A model generated the notes under the pieces. That model was not told the origin of the DNA. It was given only the letters and a program-made list of their open reading frames with translations, and made no database searches. Shown piece by piece: positions 9,056 to 17,838 of a stretch of DNA of 64,000 bases. The DNA is from Mycobacterium sp. URHB0044 (GTDB taxonomy: Bacteria; Actinomycetota; Actinomycetes; Mycobacteriales; Mycobacteriaceae): assembly GCF_000620625.1 (NCBI RefSeq), contig NZ_JIAW01000002.1, positions 434,001 to 498,000 on the forward strand, read 5' to 3'. A program made the translations under genes and the position numbers. Position 1 is the first letter of the stretch; each line of letters starts with the position of its first letter.

Positions 9056-12000
9056 GTGCTCGATGGAAACACTCGCACACTGTTCGTCGTGGGTTCCGCG
9101 AACTATGAAGAGCCCACGCTAAACACATTGCCAGAGCGCACGCTAGCTGTCGCCGAATCGATCCCGCATTCGATTCGTGAGATATCCGAATCGTTAGGTA
9201 GTGTGACGTATGTTTCGAAGCGGAATGCGAGCGATTGCATTGATTTGAAGGCGAGCGAAATAGAATCTCTTCTGCATAAGGCCTGTCAGGACGGCGACAT
9301 CGTCGTTCTTTATTGGACTGGGCACGGCGTATTGTTGGAGAGCGGTCGGTATATTCTCGCCACAAAAGACTATAAGAAAGCCGATCTGCCACGCAGCGGA
9401 ATCAAGCCAGAATTGCTTCCTGAATTAATGGTTCGGCGCAACGACGGAGAGGTTGATTCATCTCAGCCACCTACGTTGGTAATTCTCGATTGCTGCTTCT
9501 CGCAGAATGCTGGAATCGAGATCTTGAGAAGTGCGCTCACATATAATGAGCACCCCAATCTGTGGGTAATGGCTACCGCGGGCGAAACCGAGTATGCGCA
9601 ATCCGGTGCGTTCGCTTCTGCGTTGTCGTCATTGATCCGCGATCCGAAGATTGGGCATCTCATGCCGATGGTGCCCTTTGACGTGGTGCTAGAGAGGTGC
9701 CGCGCTGCGCTTTCCAGCGACCAGCGCGTCTATCTCTTCCCGCCAGCCTCGGGCGTCTCGGAGTTTCCGCCGTTCTTTCCGAATTTGAGGTACGTCGAGG
9801 GTGCGCGAGGGCAGACCGTCGCCGAAATCGACCAGCACTGGATCGCGAAAGCCAACGGCGCCCCTGCGGGTACCTTCAGTTCGGGTTGGTATGTGACGGG
9901 CCGCACGGGTCGTGTGCGTGCGGTCGAGGAGATCTCCAAATGGATCGCCGGGAAGGAACAACAAGGTCTGCTCGCGATCGTGACGGGCAGCCCTGGCACC
10001 GGAAAGTCGACGGTGCTGGCGTTACCGGTGCTCTTGTCGAAGCCGCAGAGCCGACAGAATCTGCTTGAGACTTGCAGTGCCGATTCGCCGGCAAGAACGG
10101 CTGAGGTCTACATATCGACGAAGACGAGAATCATCTCAGTCCATGCGAGGGGTCTCAATGCCGATCAGGTGGCCGCTCAAATCGCGTCCGGCTTGCGGAT
10201 CAAGGCGTTTACCGTCGGAGAGCTCTTAGATCACTTCCACAACCATCCCACGCGGTGGTACGCGGTGATCATCGTGGACGCCGTTGATGAGGCGGCGGAT
10301 CCGCTGCAGCTACGGGATGAGTTGTTGTTGCCTATGACCCGACACTACGGTTTGCGGCTGGTTCTCGGGGCGAGACCCAACGTGGTCGAAGGTGTCAGCG
10401 CAGATCTGCGAATCGATCTCAATGCCCAAGAGCATCACGACCCGGAAGCAGTCGTCGAGTACGTATCTCAACTTCTGATGGCGACCCACGAGCCCGAGCT
10501 GCATCCGGCTCCCCCCTACAGGTCCGCGTCGGGCATTCCCGACGAGCAGACCGTCAAGATTGCCAGGGCCATTGCGAGCTATGCGACGTCGAGCGATGGC
10601 GTGGAGTCCTTTCTCATCGCTCAGGTCATCGCTCGTGCCGTTCGAAGCAGGCCCGACCGGCTCAATGTGGATTCGTCGAATTGGGAATCACAATTGCCGT
10701 CGAGCTTCAACGAAGCATTCGAGGAGGAGCTCCGAGGCCTCGGAGACAAGCAGTACGTCGCGCTCATCCTGCTTGAGGCGTTGGCGTGGGCAAAGGGTCC
10801 GGGTCTGCCGTGGGAGAACGTCTGGCTGTCGGTGGCCCAAGCGATCCAGCGGCTTCATCCGCAATCGGAGCGACGGGTGACGGTCAGTGACCTCGACATT
10901 CGATGGTTGCTGAGCAAAGACGGCGCCCTCAACCGTGCTGGGGCGTACATCATCGAGGATCTCGGCCCTGGAAACCGATCCGTATTTCGGCCGTTTCACG
11001 ACCGATTGACCGATCACCTCAGGCAAAGATTGTTGGACAGCATGCGGGGCGGCCGAAGTGGGCAATCGTTGGCCGATAAATGGCTCCGTATCGAGTCGCT
11101 CATCACCGACGCCCTGATGAGCACGCTGGTTCTGCCGAACGCGAATTCAGCCGACTGGGCACTAGCCCATCCGTATATACGTACCTACTTGGCAGAACAT
11201 GCTTCCGGGGCAGGGCAAGAGAAATTCTTCAGCATCGTGAAGCAGAATGGGTTTCTTGCTGTTGCGGATCCAACCACCCTTACGCCGTTGCTATCTCCCA
11301 CGTCGATTCTCGCATCCTCGAGTGCGCGCATCTATCGACGTGCTCGTCCTCTGCTTGGCGATAACCCGAATGAGAATGCGGCATATCTTTGCGAAGCCGG
11401 CCTGGCGACGGGCAATACGCTCGAAACTGGTCAAGAAGGCATCAGACCCACGTATTCGACGCTCTCGGCCTTCATCTTGAGAGATGAAGCCTTGCTGACC
11501 TTGACGGGCGTTGGAAGGCTGCGAGCTTTGAATGCGATTACGGCGAATGACGGACGGACAGTCTTGATTGCCTGCAACGAGAACGGTGTCGTACAGACTT
11601 CCGATCCGCAAACGGGTTCTCCAGCAGGGCAGGGGTTGAAGATTCCTGAAGAGGTTCATCCCATCCTCGGCGCTGCGGTGGGCCAATGTGGCAATGGTGA
11701 CGTGTTGCTGGCGGCCAGCGACGGCAAACGCAACGTCAGGGTCTGGGATGTGCGTGCAGGGGCGTTCGTCGCCAATTTCGGCGGTCATGCCCGCGCCATT
11801 CGTGAGATGGCCTTCGTACAGATTGGCAGCCTCGACAGCATTCTGGTTTGTGCTGATGGCGATGTGTTGCGGCTCTGGGATCCAAGCAGTGGGCTGCAAT
11901 TGGGCCCATCGTTGTCGGCCGATTTTAACAAGATCAGCACGATTGTCAGTAAGGCACTACCCGGAAACTGCGTATTGCTCGCCGCGGGAGCCGACGACGG

Positions 12001-13378
12001 ATCGGTAACGTTGTGGAGATGCACGCAATTGGACTTGTCGAAGTTCATCGCGAATCGAGCGAATAGGGTCGCCGGCAAGTCGAGTGCATCGCCGACTTTC
12101 AAACACTATCGCTCATTGACCACCCAAGGTAGTGCCGTGACCAGTCTGTCGTTCGACGTTCAAGATGGTTCGCACGTGCGCTTGGCAGTGGGCCTGGGAA
12201 ACGGCGCCGTGTATCTCTGGGACGTGAAGTCCGGAAAAGCAACCAGCATTCTTACGTTGGATTCAGGAGATCCGGCCTTGGTCGCGCTGTGTTCGAGCCA
12301 AGACGGCGATCCGACCTTGGTGGTGAACGGTCCCGACAACAAGATCGAGGTACTCGATCCGACGACTGGTGGGCGCCTCAGAGATCCCCAGGGTGGGCAC
12401 AGCGGCAAGATCGAGCACATCGTTTTCGAGTGCTTGGACGATGGCGAGCCCGTATTGGCGACTGCAAGCCGTGATGGGACGGTGAGAATCTGGGACGTCG
12501 GCGACGTCGATGCCGAGATGAAAGCCGCGGTGACGGCCCCCGGTCCGGCGACGGCCGTCGGCGCCGCTGTCTCCGAAGGTGGCAGTCTATTGCTGGCGTA
12601 CATGTGCAAGGGCGAGCCCGAGGTGCATTTGTGGGATGCGACGGCAAACGAGCCTGTGGGGGCGTCATTTCGACCGGCCAGCTGGCAAAAGGTCGTGAAC
12701 TTGGGTTTTGGGCGGACCGAGAAGTCGCTTGCGGTGCTGGTGGGAGCCCGTGGCGGCATGGTTCGTGCGCACAGCCTCGATGGCACAGTGTCCGGCGACG
12801 GTCACGACTTTACTGAGGAGAATCCCACCGCATTCACGTTCGGATATTTTGGCGCGGATCCCGTCGTCGTAGCCGGGCGCGATCCGCGGAGAGTTTCGAT
12901 GTGGAACTTCGAGTCGGGCGATCGCATCAAGGACCCGATAGTCATTGCGCGACCGGGCAATGAAGCCGTTCGCACGATTACGGCGTTGGCGATTGACGGT
13001 GAGAGTGCTACGGACACAGTCATTGCGGTGGCTCATTCCAATCCGACTCGTTCGGTCGGTGTCGTTAGACACGCTGCGGCAATCGACATTCGGGTCGTGG
13101 GTCCGAAGCCCAGTATTCGACTTTGCGAATCGAATGGCCGCATCAACGCACTTGCGATGTTCCGTACAGCGAGTGACCGAAGGTATCTCGTCGAAGGTGG
13201 AGACGGGTGTGAAGTCCACGTGTGGGACGTTGCTGATTTGAAGTGCGTCGCCACGATCAGGCGTCGAAGTGCCGTACGTTCACTGGCTGCGACGGGCCGG
13301 TTCTTGGTGATCGGCGATGACGAGGGCGTTGCGGCCGTCGAGCTGGACTTGGGCGTGTTGGGTTTGGGCGGCCGCTGA
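9056..13378 (+). CDS. Caspase-like protease / STAND-type P-loop NTPase / WD40-repeat protein
   Basis: 1440 residues from a GTG seven bases after the hydrolase stop. Residues 1-245 form a C14 caspase-like domain: YWTGHG with catalytic His90, then LVILDCCFS with probable catalytic Cys147. After a linker, TGRTGRVRAVEEISKWI leads into an NTPase with Walker A GSPGTGKS (311-318), Walker B VIIVDAVDEA (404-413) and an LGARPN sensor-like strand near 437. A helical region follows to about residue 820. The C-terminus is a WD40 propeller with at least eight blade ends, such as VRVWDV (about 895), VYLWDV (1052), VRIWDV (1143), VHLWDA (1190) and VHVWDV (1388). This is the architecture of signal-sensing STAND proteins: the propeller detects, the NTPase oligomerises and the protease executes. 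DNA here is less GC-rich than the neighbours (28 of 60 bases G+C at 9181-9240). The substrate and trigger are unknown; the adjacent hydrolase is the obvious candidate target. Confidence 0.85.
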   Translation: MLDGNTRTLFVVGSANYEEPTLNTLPERTLAVAESIPHSIREISESLGSVTYVSKRNASDCIDLKASEIESLLHKACQDGDIVVLYWTGHGVLLESGRYILATKDYKKADLPRSGIKPELLPELMVRRNDGEVDSSQPPTLVILDCCFSQNAGIEILRSALTYNEHPNLWVMATAGETEYAQSGAFASALSSLIRDPKIGHLMPMVPFDVVLERCRAALSSDQRVYLFPPASGVSEFPPFFPNLRYVEGARGQTVAEIDQHWIAKANGAPAGTFSSGWYVTGRTGRVRAVEEISKWIAGKEQQGLLAIVTGSPGTGKSTVLALPVLLSKPQSRQNLLETCSADSPARTAEVYISTKTRIISVHARGLNADQVAAQIASGLRIKAFTVGELLDHFHNHPTRWYAVIIVDAVDEAADPLQLRDELLLPMTRHYGLRLVLGARPNVVEGVSADLRIDLNAQEHHDPEAVVEYVSQLLMATHEPELHPAPPYRSASGIPDEQTVKIARAIASYATSSDGVESFLIAQVIARAVRSRPDRLNVDSSNWESQLPSSFNEAFEEELRGLGDKQYVALILLEALAWAKGPGLPWENVWLSVAQAIQRLHPQSERRVTVSDLDIRWLLSKDGALNRAGAYIIEDLGPGNRSVFRPFHDRLTDHLRQRLLDSMRGGRSGQSLADKWLRIESLITDALMSTLVLPNANSADWALAHPYIRTYLAEHASGAGQEKFFSIVKQNGFLAVADPTTLTPLLSPTSILASSSARIYRRARPLLGDNPNENAAYLCEAGLATGNTLETGQEGIRPTYSTLSAFILRDEALLTLTGVGRLRALNAITANDGRTVLIACNENGVVQTSDPQTGSPAGQGLKIPEEVHPILGAAVGQCGNGDVLLAASDGKRNVRVWDVRAGAFVANFGGHARAIREMAFVQIGSLDSILVCADGDVLRLWDPSSGLQLGPSLSADFNKISTIVSKALPGNCVLLAAGADDGSVTLWRCTQLDLSKFIANRANRVAGKSSASPTFKHYRSLTTQGSAVTSLSFDVQDGSHVRLAVGLGNGAVYLWDVKSGKATSILTLDSGDPALVALCSSQDGDPTLVVNGPDNKIEVLDPTTGGRLRDPQGGHSGKIEHIVFECLDDGEPVLATASRDGTVRIWDVGDVDAEMKAAVTAPGPATAVGAAVSEGGSLLLAYMCKGEPEVHLWDATANEPVGASFRPASWQKVVNLGFGRTEKSLAVLVGARGGMVRAHSLDGTVSGDGHDFTEENPTAFTFGYFGADPVVVAGRDPRRVSMWNFESGDRIKDPIVIARPGNEAVRTITALAIDGESATDTVIAVAHSNPTRSVGVVRHAAAIDIRVVGPKPSIRLCESNGRINALAMFRTASDRRYLVEGGDGCEVHVWDVADLKCVATIRRRSAVRSLAATGRFLVIGDDEGVAAVELDLGVLGLGGR

Positions 13379-13525
13379 GGTGGTGAGGACACGAGCAGCG
13401 CTTGAGTTCCCATTGGCCAGATCCGTTGTCGTGTCGAAGCACTCGGCGCGCAGAACCGACGGTCACCCTGGTCGTCGAGGCGATAAGCGTCGCACGACCT
13501 GCCAACTAACCGCGAGTAGTGCAGC

Positions 13526-15235
13526 ATGAACAGCGTGAGCCTGCGAACACTCCCGCTCGAGAATGCGCGCATTCGTGCTGTCCACCATGCCCGCAATACA
13601 TTTCCTCCGATCTTCAGCGGCTACAACCAGCTGGGTTCCTACGCCGGCGCTTTTGATGAGATGTTCGACGACAACGGGAACGTTCGCGGCCCGTACAAAG
13701 GGATCTTCACCGAGCTCGGGCCGTCCAACAGTTCAGAATTGAATGCGCGTGCCGAGGCGCTCGGCCGCGCCTTCATCGATCAGGGCATCACCTTCTCCCT
13801 GTCGGGTCAGGAGCGGCCCTTCCCTTTGGACCTGGTTCCGAGAGTGATCTCGGCGGCCGAGTGGTCGCGACTCGAGCGGGGAATAACCCAGCGTGTGAAG
13901 GCGCTGGAGCTGTATCTCGACGACATCTACGGTGAGCAGGAGATCCTCCGCGACGGCGTCATACCGCGCCGGCTCATCACTTCGTGCGACCACTTCCACC
14001 GCGCGGCCGTGGGGATCATTCCGCCCAATGGAGTGCGCATCCACGTGGCCGGTATCGACCTCGTCCGCGACGGCCAGGGCACCTTCCGCGTGCTCGAGGA
14101 CAATCTGCGCTCGCCGTCGGGAGTCTCCTATGTGATGGAGAACCGCCGCACGATGGCACGGGTCTTTCCCAACCTATTCGCTACCCACCGCGTTCGCGCG
14201 GTCGGCGACTACGCGTCCCACCTGCTGCGGGCCCTGCGCAGCGCGGCCGCATCCAACGAGGCCGATCCGACGGTCGTGGTGCTGACCCCCGGCGTCTACA
14301 ACTCGGCGTACTTCGAGCACTCGCTGCTGGCTCGACAGATGGGCGTCGAACTCGTCGAGGGACGTGACCTGTTCTGTCGCGACAACACCGTCTACATGCG
14401 TACGACCGAAGGTGAACGTCAAGTCGACGTCATCTACCGCCGCATCGACGACGAGTTCCTCGACCCGATGCATTTCAAGCCGGACTCAGTGCTTGGTGTG
14501 GCAGGCCTGCTGAATGCGGCTCGGGCGGGCAATGTCGTCATTTCCAGTGCAATCGGCAACGGCATCGGCGACGACAAACTGGTGTACACCTACGTGCCGA
14601 CGATCATCGAGTACTACCTCGGCGAAAAGCCCCTGTTGGCCAACGTCGACACCTTCCGGTGCTGGCTCGCCGAGGAGCGCGAGGAGGTGCTGGACCGCAT
14701 CGAGGATCTGGTGATCAAGCCGGTCGAGGGGTCAGGCGGCTACGGCATCGTCTTTGGTCCCGACGCGTCCGAGAAGGAGCTCGCGACGATCAGCAAAAAG
14801 ATCCGCAGCGATCCGCGCGCCTGGATCGCTCAGCCGGTCGTTCAGTTGTCCACGGTGCCAACCCAGATCGGCGATACGCTGGCGCCACGGCACGTCGACT
14901 TGCGTCCGTTCGCTGTCAACGATGGCGAAGACGTCTGGGTGCTCCCCGGTGGACTGACTCGGGTGGCGCTGCCGGAGGGCTCGCTGGTGGTCAACTCCAG
15001 CCAGGGCGGTGGATCCAAGGACACCTGGGTGCTCGCGTCGCGGACCTCGGTCGCCGATCGCGAGCTCGCGGGCCGCGAGGTGGTGCGGACCCTGCCCAAG
15101 CACACCACGGTAGAGAAGGACGGCGACTCGCCTTCGTTGGTGCAGCAGCAGCACCCCCATTTGCCGAATTCGGGGAGCGATCAGCAACAGCAACAACAAC
15201 AACAGCAACAACAACAACAGGGGGTTGTCGACTGA
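13526..15235 (+). CDS. Circularly permuted ATP-grasp (CP2) protein with polyglutamine tail
   Basis: 569 residues from ATG 13526. The core matches the mycobacterial CP2 ATP-grasp family (Rv2411c position): GPYKGIFTELGPSNSSELNA near residue 55, FRVLEDNLRSPSGVSYVMEN near 190, and VIKPVEGSGGYGIVFGPDAS near 395, the ATP-binding glycine loop. These predicted ligases occur in a conserved trio with alpha-E and transglutaminase-like proteins. The trio is proposed to make or attach small peptides, with no proven reaction. The last residues hold 13 consecutive glutamines encoded by mixed CAG/CAA codons (15182-15220), just before GVVD. The stop overlaps the next ATG (TGATG). Confidence 0.88.
   Translation: MNSVSLRTLPLENARIRAVHHARNTFPPIFSGYNQLGSYAGAFDEMFDDNGNVRGPYKGIFTELGPSNSSELNARAEALGRAFIDQGITFSLSGQERPFPLDLVPRVISAAEWSRLERGITQRVKALELYLDDIYGEQEILRDGVIPRRLITSCDHFHRAAVGIIPPNGVRIHVAGIDLVRDGQGTFRVLEDNLRSPSGVSYVMENRRTMARVFPNLFATHRVRAVGDYASHLLRALRSAAASNEADPTVVVLTPGVYNSAYFEHSLLARQMGVELVEGRDLFCRDNTVYMRTTEGERQVDVIYRRIDDEFLDPMHFKPDSVLGVAGLLNAARAGNVVISSAIGNGIGDDKLVYTYVPTIIEYYLGEKPLLANVDTFRCWLAEEREEVLDRIEDLVIKPVEGSGGYGIVFGPDASEKELATISKKIRSDPRAWIAQPVVQLSTVPTQIGDTLAPRHVDLRPFAVNDGEDVWVLPGGLTRVALPEGSLVVNSSQGGGSKDTWVLASRTSVADRELAGREVVRTLPKHTTVEKDGDSPSLVQQQHPHLPNSGSDQQQQQQQQQQQQQGVVD
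15182..15220 (+). repeat. CAG/CAA trinucleotide repeat coding for polyglutamine
   Basis: Thirteen glutamine codons, a mixture of CAG and CAA, close the CP2 ATP-grasp gene. The tract is AT-richer than its surroundings and of a type prone to slippage, so its length may vary among strains. It lies 15 bp before the start of the alpha-E gene. Confidence 0.9.
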
Positions 15236-16212
15236 TGTTGGCGCGCAACGCTGAATCGCTCTACTGGATCGGACGCTACGTCGAACGGGCCGACGACACC
15301 GCCCGCATTCTTGACATCACTGTCCACCAGCTACTCGAGGACTCGAGCGTGGACCCCGACCAAACCTCGCGGACGCTGTTGACGGTGCTCGGCATCGATC
15401 CACCGCAGAAGACGCTTAACGTATGGTCGCTGACAGACTTGGTGGCGTTCAGCCGCGACACGGATGGCGGCTGCTCTATCGTCGAAGCGATCTCGGCGGC
15501 CCGTGAGAATGCCCGCGGCGCACGCGAAGTCACGTCGACAGAGATGTGGGAGTGTCTGAACACCACGTACAACGCGCTCGCCGAGCGCGAACGCGCCGCG
15601 AAGCGACTCGGCCCGCATGAGTTCCTGTCGTTCGTCGAGGGTCGCGCCGCGATGTTCGCCGGGCTGGCTGACTCCACGTTGTCCCGCGACGACGGCTACC
15701 GGTTCATGCTCCTCGGCCGAGCCCTTGAGCGCGTCGACATGACCGTCCGTCTGTTGCTCGCGCGGGTTGGGGATCCGGCGTCATCGCCGGCCTGGGTGAC
15801 GGTGTTGCGCTCTGCGGGTGCCCACGACGCATACCTGCGTACCTATCGCGGTGTGCTCGACGCCAGCCGCGTGGTCGAGTTCATGCTGCTCGACCGGCTC
15901 TTCCCGCGGTCGGTGATGTATTCGCTGCGGTTGGCCGAGCACAGTCTCGACGAACTGCATCATCGTGCACTCAACCGTGTCGGTGCCACCGCTGAGGCGC
16001 AACGTTTACTTGGTCGGGCTCGCAGCGAGCTGGAGTTCCTGCGTCCGGGTGTGCTGCTGGAGTCGCTGGAGCAGCGGCTGGCGGGACTCCAGGCGACCTG
16101 CCGAAACGTTGGAGAAGCCTTGGCGCTGGAGTACTTCCACTCTGCACCGTGGGTGGCATGGACCGACGCCGGCCGCAGTGCCAGTCTGGTGATCGAAGCG
16201 GGTGAGGTCTAA
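15235..16212 (+). CDS. Alpha-E domain protein
   Basis: 325 residues from the ATG that overlaps the CP2 stop by one base. MLARNAESLYWIGRYVERAD is the signature start of alpha-E proteins, an all-helical family with conserved acidic and aromatic residues. Further conserved segments are WECLNTTYNALAERER, DDGYRFMLLGRALERVDMT and the C-terminal YFHSAPWVAW. The function is unknown. It always travels with CP2 ATP-grasp and transglutaminase-like genes and is thought to be part of the same peptide-modifying pathway. It corresponds to Rv2410c. Confidence 0.88.
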   Translation: MLARNAESLYWIGRYVERADDTARILDITVHQLLEDSSVDPDQTSRTLLTVLGIDPPQKTLNVWSLTDLVAFSRDTDGGCSIVEAISAARENARGAREVTSTEMWECLNTTYNALAERERAAKRLGPHEFLSFVEGRAAMFAGLADSTLSRDDGYRFMLLGRALERVDMTVRLLLARVGDPASSPAWVTVLRSAGAHDAYLRTYRGVLDASRVVEFMLLDRLFPRSVMYSLRLAEHSLDELHHRALNRVGATAEAQRLLGRARSELEFLRPGVLLESLEQRLAGLQATCRNVGEALALEYFHSAPWVAWTDAGRSASLVIEAGEV

Positions 16213-16214
16213 CA

Positions 16215-17054
16215 ATGTGGCGCCTGCGACTGATCCACGCCACTGGGTATGCCTATAAGTCCCCCGTCACCGCGTCGTTCAACGAAGCCCGGCTGACGCC
16301 GCGTTCGGACTCTCGGCAGAACGTCATCCTCAATCGAGTCGAAACCGTGCCTGCCACCAGGTCGTACCGGTACGTCGACTATTGGGGCACGGCGGTTACC
16401 GCGTTCGATCTGCACGCGCCGCACACCGAGCTTGAGGTGACCGCGTCATCGGTCGTCGAGACCGACGTGAGTGAGTTGCCGGAGGACACGGTGACCTGGG
16501 AGGAATTGCAGTCCGAGCTCGTCATCGATCGGTTCGACGAGGTACTCACTTCCACGAACTACACCCCCGCGAGCAAGCGATTGGTGCGCGTCGGCCAAAA
16601 GATCGCCAAGGAGCACGCTCCACAGGACGCCGTCACCGCAGCGGCCAAATGGGTACACAGCGAACTCGAATACGTGCCCGGCACCACCGGCGTGCATTCT
16701 TCCGGCCTCGACGCGCTGCGCGAGGGCCAAGGCGTCTGCCAGGACTTTGCGCATCTGACCTTGATCCTTTTGCGCAGCATGGGGATTCCGTCGAGGTACG
16801 TGTCGGGCTACCTGCATCCGCAGAAAAAGGCGGCGATCGGCGATACCATCGACGGACAAAGTCACGCCTGGGTGCAGGCGTGGACGGGCGGTTGGTGGAA
16901 CTACGACCCCACCAACGACACCGAGATCAACGAGCAGTACGTCAGCGTCGGCGTGGGCCGGGACTACGCGGATGTCACGCCGCTGAAGGGAATCTACTCG
17001 GGGGAGGGGTCCACGGACCTCGACGTCGTCGTGGAGATCACCCGGCTGGCCTAG
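16215..17054 (+). CDS. Transglutaminase-like cysteine peptidase family protein
   Basis: 279 residues, starting two bases after the alpha-E stop. The N-terminal beta domain (WRLRLIHATGYAYKSPVTAS) is the bacterial transglutaminase-like N-terminal domain. The catalytic Cys lies in GQGVCQDFAHL (about residue 175), His in GQSHAWVQAW (about 217) and Asp in YDPTND (about 233), so the triad is intact. There is no signal peptide, so it acts in the cytosol. It probably cleaves or transfers isopeptide-type bonds made by the CP2 ATP-grasp partner. It corresponds to Rv2409c, and the three genes form one operon. Confidence 0.92.
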   Translation: MWRLRLIHATGYAYKSPVTASFNEARLTPRSDSRQNVILNRVETVPATRSYRYVDYWGTAVTAFDLHAPHTELEVTASSVVETDVSELPEDTVTWEELQSELVIDRFDEVLTSTNYTPASKRLVRVGQKIAKEHAPQDAVTAAAKWVHSELEYVPGTTGVHSSGLDALREGQGVCQDFAHLTLILLRSMGIPSRYVSGYLHPQKKAAIGDTIDGQSHAWVQAWTGGWWNYDPTNDTEINEQYVSVGVGRDYADVTPLKGIYSGEGSTDLDVVVEITRLA

Positions 17055-17076
17055 CGGCCAACAGCACACCTGCAGG

Positions 17077-17238
17077 GCGGGCCAACGGTTCGGCACGATG
17101 CTGGCCATGATCGAGGCCGGCCGTCTGAATCCAGGCAAACTCGTCTCCCGCACGGTCAGCCTTGCGGAAGCGAGTGGCGTACTGGAGTCGATGGAATCGT
17201 TCGGCACGCTCGGTGTCGTGGCCATCGACCGATTTTGA
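17077..17238 (+). pseudogene. 3' relic of a zinc-type alcohol dehydrogenase
   Basis: One open frame from about 17077 gives AGQRFGTMLAMIEAGRLNPG, continues KLVSRTVSLAEASGVLES, and ends in GTLGVVAIDRF and a stop at 17236-17238. This is the C-terminal end of medium-chain zinc alcohol dehydrogenases, about 54 residues out of a usual 340-370. The upstream part would have to overlap the intact transglutaminase gene, which reads in another frame, so only a remnant is left. It probably marks the edge of a deletion or rearrangement. Confidence 0.6.
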
Positions 17239-17249
17239 GGAGTGTTGGA

Positions 17250-17838
17250 TTGGCCGGGCGACCAGGGGAATTCGACCGAGACCAAGCGCTGAGTCTGATC
17301 CAGACGGAGTTTTGGGCACACGGCTACAAGGGCACGTCGATGGCCGATCCGGTGCAGGCCACCGGCCTCGCATCCGTCCGCCTCTACGCAGCATTCGGCC
17401 CGAAGGAGGCGATGTTTCGCGCTGCGATCGAGCGTTACGAACGACGAGAAGGCGGCTTCGCCGATCGTGCCCTGGCCGAGGAGCCGACGGTGCGCCAAGC
17501 CCTCGAGCGAATGCTCCGCGACGCCGTTGCGGTGTACACCGGGCCCCGAACCCCGTGGCTGCATGGTGGTCAGCGCGGCCACCAATAGCTCCGCCGACAA
17601 CGATGCGGTGCGCGAGTGGCTGGAGCAACACCGCAAGCAGCGCACTGCCTCCATCGGCGCACGTCTGCGAAGCGCTGTCGCGGCAGGCGAATTGAGGCAG
17701 GGCGCCGACGTACAAGCGGTCGGCGATGCCTTCGCTGCCGTCCCTCACGGGTTGTCCGTACAGGCACGCGACGGCGTCCCTCGGCGCCGCCTGCTCGCAT
17801 TGATCGGGCCGGCCAGGACGATGCTGGCTACCGCGTAG
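17250..17838 (+). pseudogene. TetR family regulator, frameshifted
   Basis: A TTG start at 17250, with GAGGAG at 17237-17242, gives AGRPGEFDRDQALSLIQTEF and the TetR helix-turn-helix YKGTSMADPVQATGLASVRL. The reading runs on through ALERMLRDAVAVYTGPR and stops at 17588. The expected C-terminal half (GCMVVSAATNSSADNDAVRE to ARTMLATA, stop 17838) continues in the frame one base further on. The shift lies in the C-runs at 17541-17555, where one extra base would explain it. This is either a true pseudogene or a homopolymer sequencing error. Its old target may have been the alcohol dehydrogenase whose relic lies directly upstream. It converges on and overlaps the MarR gene. Confidence 0.72.

Noticed and set aside
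17250..17838. Programmed frameshift in the TetR gene
   Set aside because: No slippery heptamer or stimulatory structure is evident, and a decayed gene or base error in the C-runs is simpler.
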